This document shows positions 15,371-23,008 of a stretch of 28,062 nucleotides of DNA, piece by piece (positions within the stretch are counted from its first letter, which is position 1; every line of letters starts with the position of its first letter). The stretch is taken from assembly GCA_009694165.1 (NCBI GenBank), contig SHVP01000024.1, positions 1 to 28,062 of the forward strand. Direction: 5' to 3'. The notes below the pieces were generated by a model that made no database searches, was not told the DNA's origin, and saw only the letters and a program-made list of their open reading frames with translations. The position numbers were made by a program, and so were the translations under genes. The DNA is from Alphaproteobacteria bacterium. GTDB lineage: Bacteria > Pseudomonadota > Alphaproteobacteria > SHVP01.

Positions 15371-15967
15371 GTGGCCGACGATCCCAAGCGCAAAGAGCCG
15401 ATCGTCATCAAGAAGTACGCCAATCGGCGGCTCTACAACACAGTGACCAGCGCCTATGTCACTCTCGACAACCTGTGCCAGATGGTGAAGGACGGCGAGG
15501 AATTCGTCGTCCGCGACGCCAAGACGGGCAAAGACCTTACCCGCTCGGTCCTGGCTCAGATCATTTTCGAGGAGGAAGGCAAGGGGCAAAGCTTGTTGCC
15601 GCTGGCGTTCCTGCGCAAATTGATCAGCTACTACGGACACAATCTCGAAGCGTTGGTGCCAAAGTATCTCGAAGCGAGCCTCGAGCTGTTCCAAAGCAAT
15701 CAGGACAAGCTGCAGAAGCAATTCTCCGAGGCGTTCGGCGAGCCGCTCAAACAATACGAGGAATTGGGGCGCCAGAACCTGGCGATGTTCGAGCGCGCGA
15801 TGGCGATGTTCAACCCGTTCGCGACACCCCGCGACCGCGCCGCCGGTGAACGCCCGTCGCGCCGGCCGGAAGCCGCCACCGACACCGGCGACATCGACGA
15901 ATTGCGCCAGCAAATCGAGATCATGCGCCGGCGCCTGGATTCACTGAGCGGCGAAGAGAAGCCCTAA
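15371..15967 (+). CDS. phaR: Polyhydroxyalkanoate synthesis repressor
   Basis: Couples PHB content to gene expression by binding DNA or PHB granules. Residues 10-70 form the PHB/PHA accumulation regulator DNA-binding domain (IVIKKYANRRLYNTVTSAYV, then VVRDAKTGKDLTRSVLAQIIFEEE). Residues 73-110 (LPLAFLRKLISYYGHNLEALVPKYLEASLELF) are the PHB-accumulation regulatory domain. The C-terminus (175-195) is a short coiled-coil-like helix. It has 198 residues. GTG at 15371 is supported by an excellent AAGGAGGG 7 nt upstream. It is divergent from the phaC-phaA-phaB run, and candidate operators are present in both pha intergenic gaps. Confidence 0.95.
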   Translation: MADDPKRKEPIVIKKYANRRLYNTVTSAYVTLDNLCQMVKDGEEFVVRDAKTGKDLTRSVLAQIIFEEEGKGQSLLPLAFLRKLISYYGHNLEALVPKYLEASLELFQSNQDKLQKQFSEAFGEPLKQYEELGRQNLAMFERAMAMFNPFATPRDRAAGERPSRRPEAATDTGDIDELRQQIEIMRRRLDSLSGEEKP

Positions 15968-16305
15968 GTCGCGCCTCGACCCGGCCGACCCGATGGGTCG
16001 ACCGCGCGTCACGCCCATCCTCTGCCCAACTGATCGCCCACGGGACGATCCGCTGTGCCCTGCGGTGGCCGCGATTCGTCCAGCCGCCTTGTTGCCCCCT
16101 GAGGGGGTGAGCCCTCCCCGACCCATCGGCAACCAGCCCCGGTCCGGGACCAGACGCGTCCACAACACATGACTGCCTACCCCGGCGGAAACAAGATCTA
16201 AACCATTAGTGTGAAATGATTTTACTGAGCTCTCCGCCTTTACCACTCATTAACTATTTAAGGCAAATATATCTAAAATTGATAATAAATGGAGGCTCAC
16301 TGTTC
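15968..16305. other. Non-coding stretch: GC-rich hairpins then AT-rich leader
   Basis: There is no convincing gene in these 338 nt. The first part (15970-16190) is GC-rich with several short inverted repeats: 15986-16000, a CCCCC-TGA-GGGGG hairpin at 16095-16107, and GGTCC-G-GGACC near 16141. About 16196-16290 is strikingly AT-rich for this genome and looks like a strong promoter or leader for the hypothetical gene at 16306, including TTAACTATTTAA at 16250-16261. No known ncRNA (SRP RNA, RNase P, 6S, tmRNA) was recognised. Confidence 0.6.
15976..16001 (+). terminator. Possible hairpin terminator after phaR
   Basis: CGACCC-GAT-GGGTCG (15986-16000) is a 6-bp stem with a triloop 18 nt after the phaR stop. 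TCGACCC at 15976-15982 offers an alternative pairing with GGGTCGA at 15995-16001. There is no T-tract, so any termination would be weak or Rho-assisted. Confidence 0.3.
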
Positions 16306-16755
16306 ATGGGCGTTCAAGCGGTCACCCAAGTTCTTCCGCCCTTCCGGGCTGGGGACCGGGCTGGTTTCGCTGGTGCGGCCTTTGACACTTTCCAGGCCGG
16401 CGGCTTCGACGAGCGCGTCTATGGCCCAAGCGCGACCAGACGCTCGGCCGGCGCCAACGAGCGCGGTTACCAGGCAGAGCGCCGGCCGATCGAGGATCAG
16501 CCGCGCCAGGCGCATACCGGCGCCGGACGACGCTCGACCGACCGGCGTGATTACTTTGGCCTCCACCTGGCGGTCGATCCGTATCCCGAACGCGTCCGCC
16601 ACTCGAGCCCCTTCGTCACGCAATTGCTTGACCAGATCCATCGCAACATCGGCCAGCCGGCGCGCGATCGCTTCGAGTTCGCCGCCTACGACGCCAGCAA
16701 CGCGCGGGCCGAATCGATTTACGGCACCATCGAATCGGTGGTCGTGGTCGCCTAG
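16306..16755 (+). CDS. Hypothetical protein (149 aa) behind an AT-rich promoter
   Basis: Not recognised. The sequence begins MGVQAVTQVLPPF, has a Gly/Ala/Arg/Gln-rich, probably disordered middle (residues 20-85), and then SSPFVTQLLDQIHRN (103-117), an amphipathic helix. It ends in a hydrophobic SVVVVA. It has no signal peptide, transmembrane segment or cysteine. The ATG at 16306 has GGAGG at 16291-16295, a convincing Shine-Dalgarno, which together with the AT-rich leader argues that the gene is expressed. An in-frame start at 16216 is possible but would translate the AT-rich leader. Neighbours (phaR, acyl-CoA ligase) give no clear functional hint. Confidence 0.6.
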   Translation: MGVQAVTQVLPPFRAGDRAGFAGAAFDTFQAGGFDERVYGPSATRRSAGANERGYQAERRPIEDQPRQAHTGAGRRSTDRRDYFGLHLAVDPYPERVRHSSPFVTQLLDQIHRNIGQPARDRFEFAAYDASNARAESIYGTIESVVVVA

Positions 16756-16841
16756 CGCCGGAGCCGTGCTGGCTGTCACCTGAGTAGTTCGAGCGCTCCT
16801 TCCGTGCTATAGCGCGAGCGTTCCGGTTGCCCGCGCCCCAG

Positions 16842-18377
16842 ATGATTGCCTCGACAATCCACGCCACCATTCATCGCCACGGCGGCAGCGGTGTCGCCCT
16901 CGCTGCGCCCGGCCGCCCGCCCCTCACCTACGCGGATCTCCAGCGGCTGTGCCATGACGTTGCCGAAGCGCTAGCTACCGGCGGCATCGCCGCCGGCCAA
17001 CGCGTGGCTATTGTCCTGCCCAACGGCCCGGAAATGGCAGCCGCGTTTCTGACCATCGCGTGCTGCGCCAGTACGGCCCCGCTCAACCCGGCCTACACGG
17101 CGGAAGAATTCGCGTTCTACCTCGACGATCTCCGCGCCGCCGCCTTGGTGGTCGAACACGGCAGTTCCTCCCCCGCCATCGCCGTCGCCGCGGACCGGTG
17201 CATTCCGGTGCTCGAGTTGCGACCGGGGACCGCTGCCGGCGCATTCACGTTGAGCGGCGCCACGGTCGCCCCAGCACGACGAGGGCCGACGATCGAACCG
17301 ACCGGCGAACGCGAGGCGCTGGTTCTCCACACCTCCGGCACGACGTCGCGACCCAAGATCGTGCCGCTTTCGCACGGCAACGTCTCGGCATCGGCCCGTC
17401 ATATCGGCAAGACCTTGGCGCTTGGCCCGTCCGACCGCTGTCTCAACGTGATGCCGCTGTTTCACATCCATGGGCTCATCGCCGCGACGTTGTCCACCAT
17501 CGCCGCCGGCGGTAGCGTATTTTGCGCGCCCGGGTTCAACGCGCTGAAATTCTTTGCCTGGCTGGATGAGGCCGAACCGACTTGGTACACGGCGGTTCCC
17601 ACCATGCACCAGGCCATCCTGACCAGAGCCGATCGCAATCGTGACATCATCCGGCGGCGAGGCTTGCGTTTCATCCGCTCCTCCAGCGCCTCGCTGGCGC
17701 CGCAGGTCATGGCCGAACTCGAACGCACGTTTGGGGCGCCGGTGATCGAGTCCTACGGCATGACCGAGGCGGCCCACCAGATGGCGAGCAATCCGCTGCC
17801 GCCGGCGGAACGCAAGCCGGGAACCGTGGGGATCGCTGCCGGACCGGAGATTGCCGTCATGGACGAGCGGGGCGCGATGATGCCCCCCGGCATGGTCGGC
17901 GAAGTCGTCATTCGCGGCCCGAACGTCACCGCGGGCTATGAGAACAATTCGGCCGCCAACACCACCGCCTTCACCGCCGGCTGGTTTCGCACTGGCGACC
18001 AGGGCGTGCTCGACCGCGACGGCTACCTGACCATCACCGGTCGGCTCAAGGAAATCATCAACCGCGGGGGCGAGAAGATCAGTCCGCGCGAAGTCGACGA
18101 GGTCTTGCTCGATCACCCGGCCGTCGCCCAGGCCATCACCTTCGCGATGCCCCACGCCAGCCTGGGCGAGGAGGTGGCGGCCGCAGTCGTCCTCCGCGAT
18201 GGGGCGACGCTGAGCGAGCAGGAGCTGCGCTCGTTCGCCGGCCGGCGCCTCGCTCCGTTCAAGGTACCGCGCCGCGTCGTCATCCTCGATGAGATCCCGA
18301 AAGGGGCGACGGGTAAGCTGCAGCGTATCGGCCTGGCATCGAAGCTTGGCCTCACCGGCGAGCGCTCGTCGTCATGA
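16842..18377 (+). CDS. AMP-forming acyl-CoA synthetase, oxalate-CoA ligase-like (AAE3/Pcs60 family)
   Basis: Activates a carboxylic acid through an acyl-adenylate to its CoA thioester. The ATP loop HTSGTTSRPK (163-172), the YGMTEA motif, RTGDQG, GRLKEIINRGGEKISP and the C-terminal catalytic lysine in PKGATGKLQ are all present. Several blocks (AYTAEEFAFYLDD, FIRSSSASLAP, HQMASNPLPPAERKPGTVG) are close to plant AAE3 and yeast Pcs60, which act on oxalate, so oxalate or another small (di)acid is the best guess. It has 511 residues from ATG 16842; a TTG at 16827 would add five. Its stop overlaps the next ATG (ATGA), making it the first gene of a cluster with a ketopantoate-reductase-like enzyme, two ThDP enzymes and a transporter. 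Confidence 0.85.
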   Translation: MIASTIHATIHRHGGSGVALAAPGRPPLTYADLQRLCHDVAEALATGGIAAGQRVAIVLPNGPEMAAAFLTIACCASTAPLNPAYTAEEFAFYLDDLRAAALVVEHGSSSPAIAVAADRCIPVLELRPGTAAGAFTLSGATVAPARRGPTIEPTGEREALVLHTSGTTSRPKIVPLSHGNVSASARHIGKTLALGPSDRCLNVMPLFHIHGLIAATLSTIAAGGSVFCAPGFNALKFFAWLDEAEPTWYTAVPTMHQAILTRADRNRDIIRRRGLRFIRSSSASLAPQVMAELERTFGAPVIESYGMTEAAHQMASNPLPPAERKPGTVGIAAGPEIAVMDERGAMMPPGMVGEVVIRGPNVTAGYENNSAANTTAFTAGWFRTGDQGVLDRDGYLTITGRLKEIINRGGEKISPREVDEVLLDHPAVAQAITFAMPHASLGEEVAAAVVLRDGATLSEQELRSFAGRRLAPFKVPRRVVILDEIPKGATGKLQRIGLASKLGLTGERSSS

Positions 18378-19357
18378 AAATCTGCATCTATGGAGCGGGT
18401 GCGATCGGCGGCCATCTCGGCGTCCTGCTGGCGGCGGCCGGCGCCGACGTCACGCTGATCGCGCGGGGAGCGCATCTCGCCGCCATGCGCCAGAACGGCC
18501 TCCGGCTCCTGTCCGGCAAGGACGATCGCGTCGTCCGGTTGAATTGTACCGATGACCCGCACGAGGCCGGTCCGCAGGACTACATCATCCTCACCCTCAA
18601 GACCCACGCCGTCGGCGAAATCGCCGCCGGGCTTCATCCGATGATGTCGCCGGCGACGACGGTGGTGACGGCGATGAACGGCGTTCCGTTCTGGTATTTC
18701 TTTCGGCAGGGCGGCCGTTGGGATGGCCATCGCCTCGAAAGCGTCGACCCCGGCGGCCGGCAATGGGACGCCATCGGTCCGGAACGGGCCCTGGGTTGCG
18801 TCGTGTGGACCTCGGGGGAGATAGTCGCGCCCGGGGTCATCCGCCACGAGCACGGAAACCGCATGCCGCTCGGCGAACCCGGCGGCTCGCGCTCCGACCG
18901 CGCCCTGGCGCTCAGCAAGATCATGACCGCGGCCGGACTGAAGGCGCCGGTACGGCCAAGGATCCGCAGCGAAATCTGGATCAAGCTGTGGGGCAATCTC
19001 GCCTTCAATCCGGTCAGCGTCCTCACACATGCGAATCTGGTGACGCTGGCGACGTCGCCCAACACGCAGCCGGTCATTCGCGCCTTGATGGAAGAGGCGC
19101 GGGCGGTCGGCCAGCGCCTGGGCATCGATTTTGCGGTCGACGTCGACGAACGGATGCGCATGGCGGCCGAGGTGGGCGCCCACAAGACCTCGATGCTGCA
19201 AGATCTGGAACTTGGGCGGCCGATGGAAATCGACGCGATCGTCGGAGCCGTCGCCGAAATGGGCCGTCTCACCGGAGTGGCGACGCCGACGATCGACCTT
19301 ATTCACGGTCTCACCATCCAGCGCGCCCGCGAAGCGGGCTGCTACCCCCAGGCGTGA
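18374..19357 (+). CDS. Ketopantoate reductase-family (PanE/ApbA) oxidoreductase
   Basis: NAD(P)H-dependent reduction of a 2-oxo acid to a 2-hydroxy acid is the family reaction. It has a Rossmann motif GAGAIGG at 7-13, N102 in AMNGVPF, K204 and N208 in IWIKLWGNLAFNPVS, and E285 in MEIDAIVG. The last three correspond in order and spacing to K176, N180 and E256 of E. coli PanE, so it should be catalytically competent. It has 327 residues, slightly longer than PanE, mostly through the FWYFFRQGGRWDGHRLESVDPGG insertion at about 106-128, which flanks the active site and may change substrate choice. The 4-nt ATGA overlap with the ligase gene suggests a role in that pathway rather than pantothenate synthesis. 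Confidence 0.85.
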   Translation: MKICIYGAGAIGGHLGVLLAAAGADVTLIARGAHLAAMRQNGLRLLSGKDDRVVRLNCTDDPHEAGPQDYIILTLKTHAVGEIAAGLHPMMSPATTVVTAMNGVPFWYFFRQGGRWDGHRLESVDPGGRQWDAIGPERALGCVVWTSGEIVAPGVIRHEHGNRMPLGEPGGSRSDRALALSKIMTAAGLKAPVRPRIRSEIWIKLWGNLAFNPVSVLTHANLVTLATSPNTQPVIRALMEEARAVGQRLGIDFAVDVDERMRMAAEVGAHKTSMLQDLELGRPMEIDAIVGAVAEMGRLTGVATPTIDLIHGLTIQRAREAGCYPQA

Positions 19358-19527
19358 ACGGCACCGCGGTGAAACTAGGCTAGAGGTCGAGCGCGCGACC
19401 GTACCCGCCGACCTCACCGGCGGCGGCCAGCCGAGTGTGCCCCCATGGGTTGTCCGCCCGCCACCGACAAGACCCCGGCTTGCATCGGACTTCCACCGCG
19501 CCCAATACTGCCGGGACAGGGGGAGCC

Positions 19528-21255
19528 ATGGATCGAGCCAACGGCGAGCAAGGTCTCACCAGCGTCGGCGAGCAGATCGTTGCCGTCTTGGCGGCGCGCG
19601 GCGTCGACTATTTTTTCGGCAACGCCGGCACCGATTTTCCCCCCGTCATCGAGGCCTTCGCCCGGCGCGCGGCGCTCGGGTTGCCGGCGCCAACCCCCAT
19701 CACCGTGCCGCACGAGAACACGGCCATGGGGATGGCCCATGGCTACTATCTGATGGCCGGCCGACCCCAGGTTGTGATGGTGCACACCACGGTAGGCACG
19801 GCCAACGCCCTCTGCGGCCTCCTCAATGCCTCGCGCCAGAACGTGCCCATCCTTCTCTTCGCCGGCCGCACGCCGATCACCGAGTACGGCCACAAGGGAT
19901 CGCGCAATCGCGTCATCCACTGGGCCCAGGAGGCATTCGACCAAGCCGGCATGGTGCGCGAATACGTAAAGTGGGAATACGAACTACGCCAAGCCAACGA
20001 CGTCGAGGCGGTCCTACACCGCGCCATCGCGCTGGCCACCAGCGAGCCGTTCGGCCCGATCTACCTGACCTTGCCGCGCGAAGTATTGGCGGCGCCGACG
20101 CAACCGGAGGCTACAATCTCGCCCACCGCACGCCTGGCGGCTACCCGCCCGCTGGGCGCCGACCCGAGCGCTATCGCGGCGGCGGCTGACATCATCGCCG
20201 CGGCCGAGTATCCGGTGATCGTCACCAGCACGGTCGGCCGCTATCCCGAAGCCGTCGCCGCCCTGACCGCCCTCGTCGAGCGCTTCGCCATTCCTGTTAT
20301 CGTCAATTGGCCTCGCTATGTCTGCCTGCCGAGCGATCATCCGATGCATCTCGGCTATTCGCCCGCCCCGACGCTCCGCGCCGCGGATGCCGTGGTCGTG
20401 CTGGACTGCGATGTGCCGTGGGCCATCGAAGCAGAAACGCCCCCTTCGTCGGCGAAGATCATCCATATCGGCACCGACCCGTTGTTTCAGGATTATCCGA
20501 TGCGGTCCTTCGCGAGCGACGTGGCCATCACGGCCACGCCGATCCGCGCCCTGCACGCTCTGCATGCCGCACTGGCCGAGCGGCTGGCGGAGGGCCATCC
20601 GCTAGTGGTGCGGCGCCGCGAGCGGGTGGGCGAGGAGCGCCGCGACCATTTTCGCCGGCGGGACGCGGCCTTCGCCGCCGCCCGCACGGCCCGTCCCCTC
20701 AGCCCGGTCTTCGTCAGCCGCTGCATCGACGAGGTCCGCGGCAGTGATTCGATCTTGATTAACGAATCGCCCCTGCAGACCGAACAGCTGTCGCTGACGC
20801 AGCCGCGCGAGTTCTTTTCAGCCGCCGCCGTCGGCGGCCTCGGGTGGGGCCTGGGCGCGGCGCTCGGCGTCAAGCTCGCGGCCCGTGACCGGCTGGTAAT
20901 CGCCTGCGTCGGTGACGGCGCCTATATGTTCGGCAATCCGACCTCGGCGCACCTCGTCAGCCGCGCCCACGACCTGCCGTTCCTGACCGTCATCTTCAAC
21001 AACCGCATGTGGGGTGCCGTCAGCCGCGCCACCAAGTTCATGTATCCCGACGGCTATGCGGCCAAGAGCAACCTGACTCCGCTGACCCATCTCGAGCCGG
21101 CGCCTGACTACGAAAAAATCGTTGCCGCGTCCGGCGGCCACGGGGAGCGCGTCGAGTCGCCCGAGCAGCTGAAGCCCGCGCTTCAGCGCGCGATCCGAGC
21201 GGTTCGCGAGGATAAGCGTCAGGCCGTCGTCAACGTTCTGACCGAAGGAATTTAG
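19528..21255 (+). CDS. Thiamine-diphosphate-dependent enzyme, paralogue 1 (575 aa)
   Basis: A three-domain ThDP enzyme of the acetolactate synthase / benzoylformate decarboxylase superfamily. PYR domain: VDYFFGNAGTDFPP (26-39), cofactor-activating E63 in PHENTAMGMAHGYY, and H86 in VHTTVGTANALCG, at the place of the benzoylformate decarboxylase histidine. A central transhydrogenase-fold domain follows (about 190-340). PP domain: GDG at 462-464 with NN at 491-492, the ThDP/Mg motif. All cofactor residues are present. ATG 19528 follows GGGGAG; an upstream in-frame start lacks support. It is followed after 5 nt by a paralogue of the same architecture. It probably decarboxylates or ligates a 2-oxo acid or an acyl-CoA made by its neighbours; the substrate is unknown. 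Confidence 0.85.
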   Translation: MDRANGEQGLTSVGEQIVAVLAARGVDYFFGNAGTDFPPVIEAFARRAALGLPAPTPITVPHENTAMGMAHGYYLMAGRPQVVMVHTTVGTANALCGLLNASRQNVPILLFAGRTPITEYGHKGSRNRVIHWAQEAFDQAGMVREYVKWEYELRQANDVEAVLHRAIALATSEPFGPIYLTLPREVLAAPTQPEATISPTARLAATRPLGADPSAIAAAADIIAAAEYPVIVTSTVGRYPEAVAALTALVERFAIPVIVNWPRYVCLPSDHPMHLGYSPAPTLRAADAVVVLDCDVPWAIEAETPPSSAKIIHIGTDPLFQDYPMRSFASDVAITATPIRALHALHAALAERLAEGHPLVVRRRERVGEERRDHFRRRDAAFAAARTARPLSPVFVSRCIDEVRGSDSILINESPLQTEQLSLTQPREFFSAAAVGGLGWGLGAALGVKLAARDRLVIACVGDGAYMFGNPTSAHLVSRAHDLPFLTVIFNNRMWGAVSRATKFMYPDGYAAKSNLTPLTHLEPAPDYEKIVAASGGHGERVESPEQLKPALQRAIRAVREDKRQAVVNVLTEGI

Positions 21256-21260
21256 ACGCC

Positions 21261-22961
21261 ATGGCGCAGGAACCAGCGGCGCGTTCCGGCGCCGACGTGA
21301 TCGTCGAAACGCTGGCCCGACACGGCGTCGAATACTTCTTCGGCAACGCCGGCACGGATTTTCCGCCGCTGATCGAAGCGTTCGCCCGCGCCCACGCGCT
21401 TGGCCGCCGGGCGCCAGTCCCGGTGACGGCGCCGCACGAGAATACCGCGGTAACCATGGCGCACGGTTACTACCTGGCGACCGGGCGGCCGCAAGCGGTC
21501 ATGGTTCATACGACCGTCGGCACCGCCAATGCGCTGTGCGGCCTCATCAATGCGGCGCGGGAGAATGTTCCGATTCTCCTGTTCTCCGGTCGCACGCCGA
21601 TCTCGGAGGGAACCGCCCCAGGCGCCCGCAACCTTTTCATCCACTGGCCGCAGGAGGCGTTCGATCAGGCGGGCAGCGTGCGCGAATACGTGAAGTGGGA
21701 ATACGAACTGCGCCAGAACAGTCGGGCCGACCTTGCCATCGACCGCGCGCTCGCCCTCGCGCAAAGCCATCCGCGCGGGCCGATCTACATGACGCTGCCG
21801 CGCGAAGTCCTGGCCGCTCCGGCGCCGCCGGGTGGCACCGTCCGGGCGCAGAATCCGGCCGCCGCGGCGGCGCCGGACCCGGCGGCCATAGCCGAGGTCG
21901 CCCGCCTGATCGCCGAAGCCAAGACGCCCCTCATCGTCACCTCACGCATCGGACGCGACCGCGCGGCGGTGCCGGCGCTGGCGACACTTATCGACTCCTT
22001 CGCCATCCCGGTTTCGGCGGCCTTCCCGCGCTACCTCTGTCTGCCCTCCGACCACCCGATGTATCTTGGGTTTTCCCGCGGCGCGGCCATCAAGGAAGCC
22101 GACCTCGTCATCCTGTTGGAGTGCGATGTCCCCTGGTCCACGGCCGCCGACGGGCCCCGTGCCGGCACAAAATTGATTCATCTCGGCACTGACCCGCTGC
22201 AATCGGACATGCCAATGCGGAGCTTCCCCGTCGATCTAGCGATCGCCGGCTCGCCGGTCTTGATTCTCGATCGGCTGATCGAAGACCTGCGACGGCAGCC
22301 GCCGACCGATGCCGCCATTCGCGCGCGGCGGGAAAATGTGGCGGCGATGCGCGGCGCGCTGCAGCGGGCAAGGACCGCCGCGGTCGAACGCGGGCGGGCG
22401 GCCAAACCGATCAGTCCGGCCTTCCTTGCGCACTGCGTCAATCTGGTCAAAGGCGCCGATGCCATCGTCGTCAACGAGACGACGGCGACGCACGATCATC
22501 TGACGTTCCATGAACCGGGCCAGTTCTTTTCGCTGCCGGCCGTAGGTGGCCTCGGCTGGGGCCTCGGCGCCGCGCTTGGCGTCAAACTCGCCAACCCCGA
22601 TCGCCTGGTGGTCACCTGCACCGGCGACGGCGCCTACATGTTTGCCAATCCGGCCTCGGCCCATTTCGTCGCCGAGGCGATGCACCTGCCGACGCTGACC
22701 ATAATTTTCAACAACCGCATGTGGGCGGCCGTCAACAGCGCCACGCGCTCGATGTATCCCGACGGCTATGCGGCCAAGAGCAATAGAATGGCCCTGACGC
22801 ATCTCGAGCCATCGCCGCGCTACGAGATGTATGTCGAGGCATCAGGTGGCTTCGGCGCGCGAGTCGAAGACCCGGATGACCTGATGCGGACCCTCGAACG
22901 GGCCATTCGCGCCGTTCGCATTGAGCGGCGCCAGGCCGTAGTCAACGTGATCACCGGTTAG
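21261..22961 (+). CDS. Thiamine-diphosphate-dependent enzyme, paralogue 2 (566 aa)
   Basis: It has the same three-domain plan as the preceding gene and long identical blocks (for example VREYVKWEYELRQ and MYPDGYAAKSN), so the pair arose by tandem duplication. The activating E60 (APHENTAVTMAHGYY), H83, and the GDG at 455-457 with the following NN are intact, so both paralogues look active. Differences cluster in the middle domain and around the active-site tail (NNRMWAAVNSATRS here, NNRMWGAVSRATKF in paralogue 1), fitting either two substrates or a heteromeric enzyme. ATG 21261 comes 5 nt after the previous stop with AAGGA in the end of that gene, so translation is coupled. An MFS transporter gene follows. 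Confidence 0.85.
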   Translation: MAQEPAARSGADVIVETLARHGVEYFFGNAGTDFPPLIEAFARAHALGRRAPVPVTAPHENTAVTMAHGYYLATGRPQAVMVHTTVGTANALCGLINAARENVPILLFSGRTPISEGTAPGARNLFIHWPQEAFDQAGSVREYVKWEYELRQNSRADLAIDRALALAQSHPRGPIYMTLPREVLAAPAPPGGTVRAQNPAAAAAPDPAAIAEVARLIAEAKTPLIVTSRIGRDRAAVPALATLIDSFAIPVSAAFPRYLCLPSDHPMYLGFSRGAAIKEADLVILLECDVPWSTAADGPRAGTKLIHLGTDPLQSDMPMRSFPVDLAIAGSPVLILDRLIEDLRRQPPTDAAIRARRENVAAMRGALQRARTAAVERGRAAKPISPAFLAHCVNLVKGADAIVVNETTATHDHLTFHEPGQFFSLPAVGGLGWGLGAALGVKLANPDRLVVTCTGDGAYMFANPASAHFVAEAMHLPTLTIIFNNRMWAAVNSATRSMYPDGYAAKSNRMALTHLEPSPRYEMYVEASGGFGARVEDPDDLMRTLERAIRAVRIERRQAVVNVITG

Positions 22962-23008
22962 ACGCAACGATTCTTGTCTCGGCGAACGGACCGGCCTACA
23001 AGGTGACA

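Noticed and set aside
15941..16246. A 101-codon minus-strand ORF over the GC-rich region after phaR
   Set aside because: Low-complexity Gly/Arg/Ser composition, no Shine-Dalgarno, no family resemblance, and it starts within the AT-rich leader of the opposite strand.
16250..16261. CtrA binding site (TTAACTATTTAA)
   Set aside because: The full CtrA consensus is TTAA-N7-TTAA and here the spacing is four, so it is only AT-rich similarity.
19358..19527. A longer N-terminus for the first ThDP enzyme starting near 19435
   Set aside because: The added residues are Pro/Arg/Thr-rich and lack family similarity. The ATG at 19528 has a GGGGAG ribosome binding site and gives the expected domain start, matching the paralogue.
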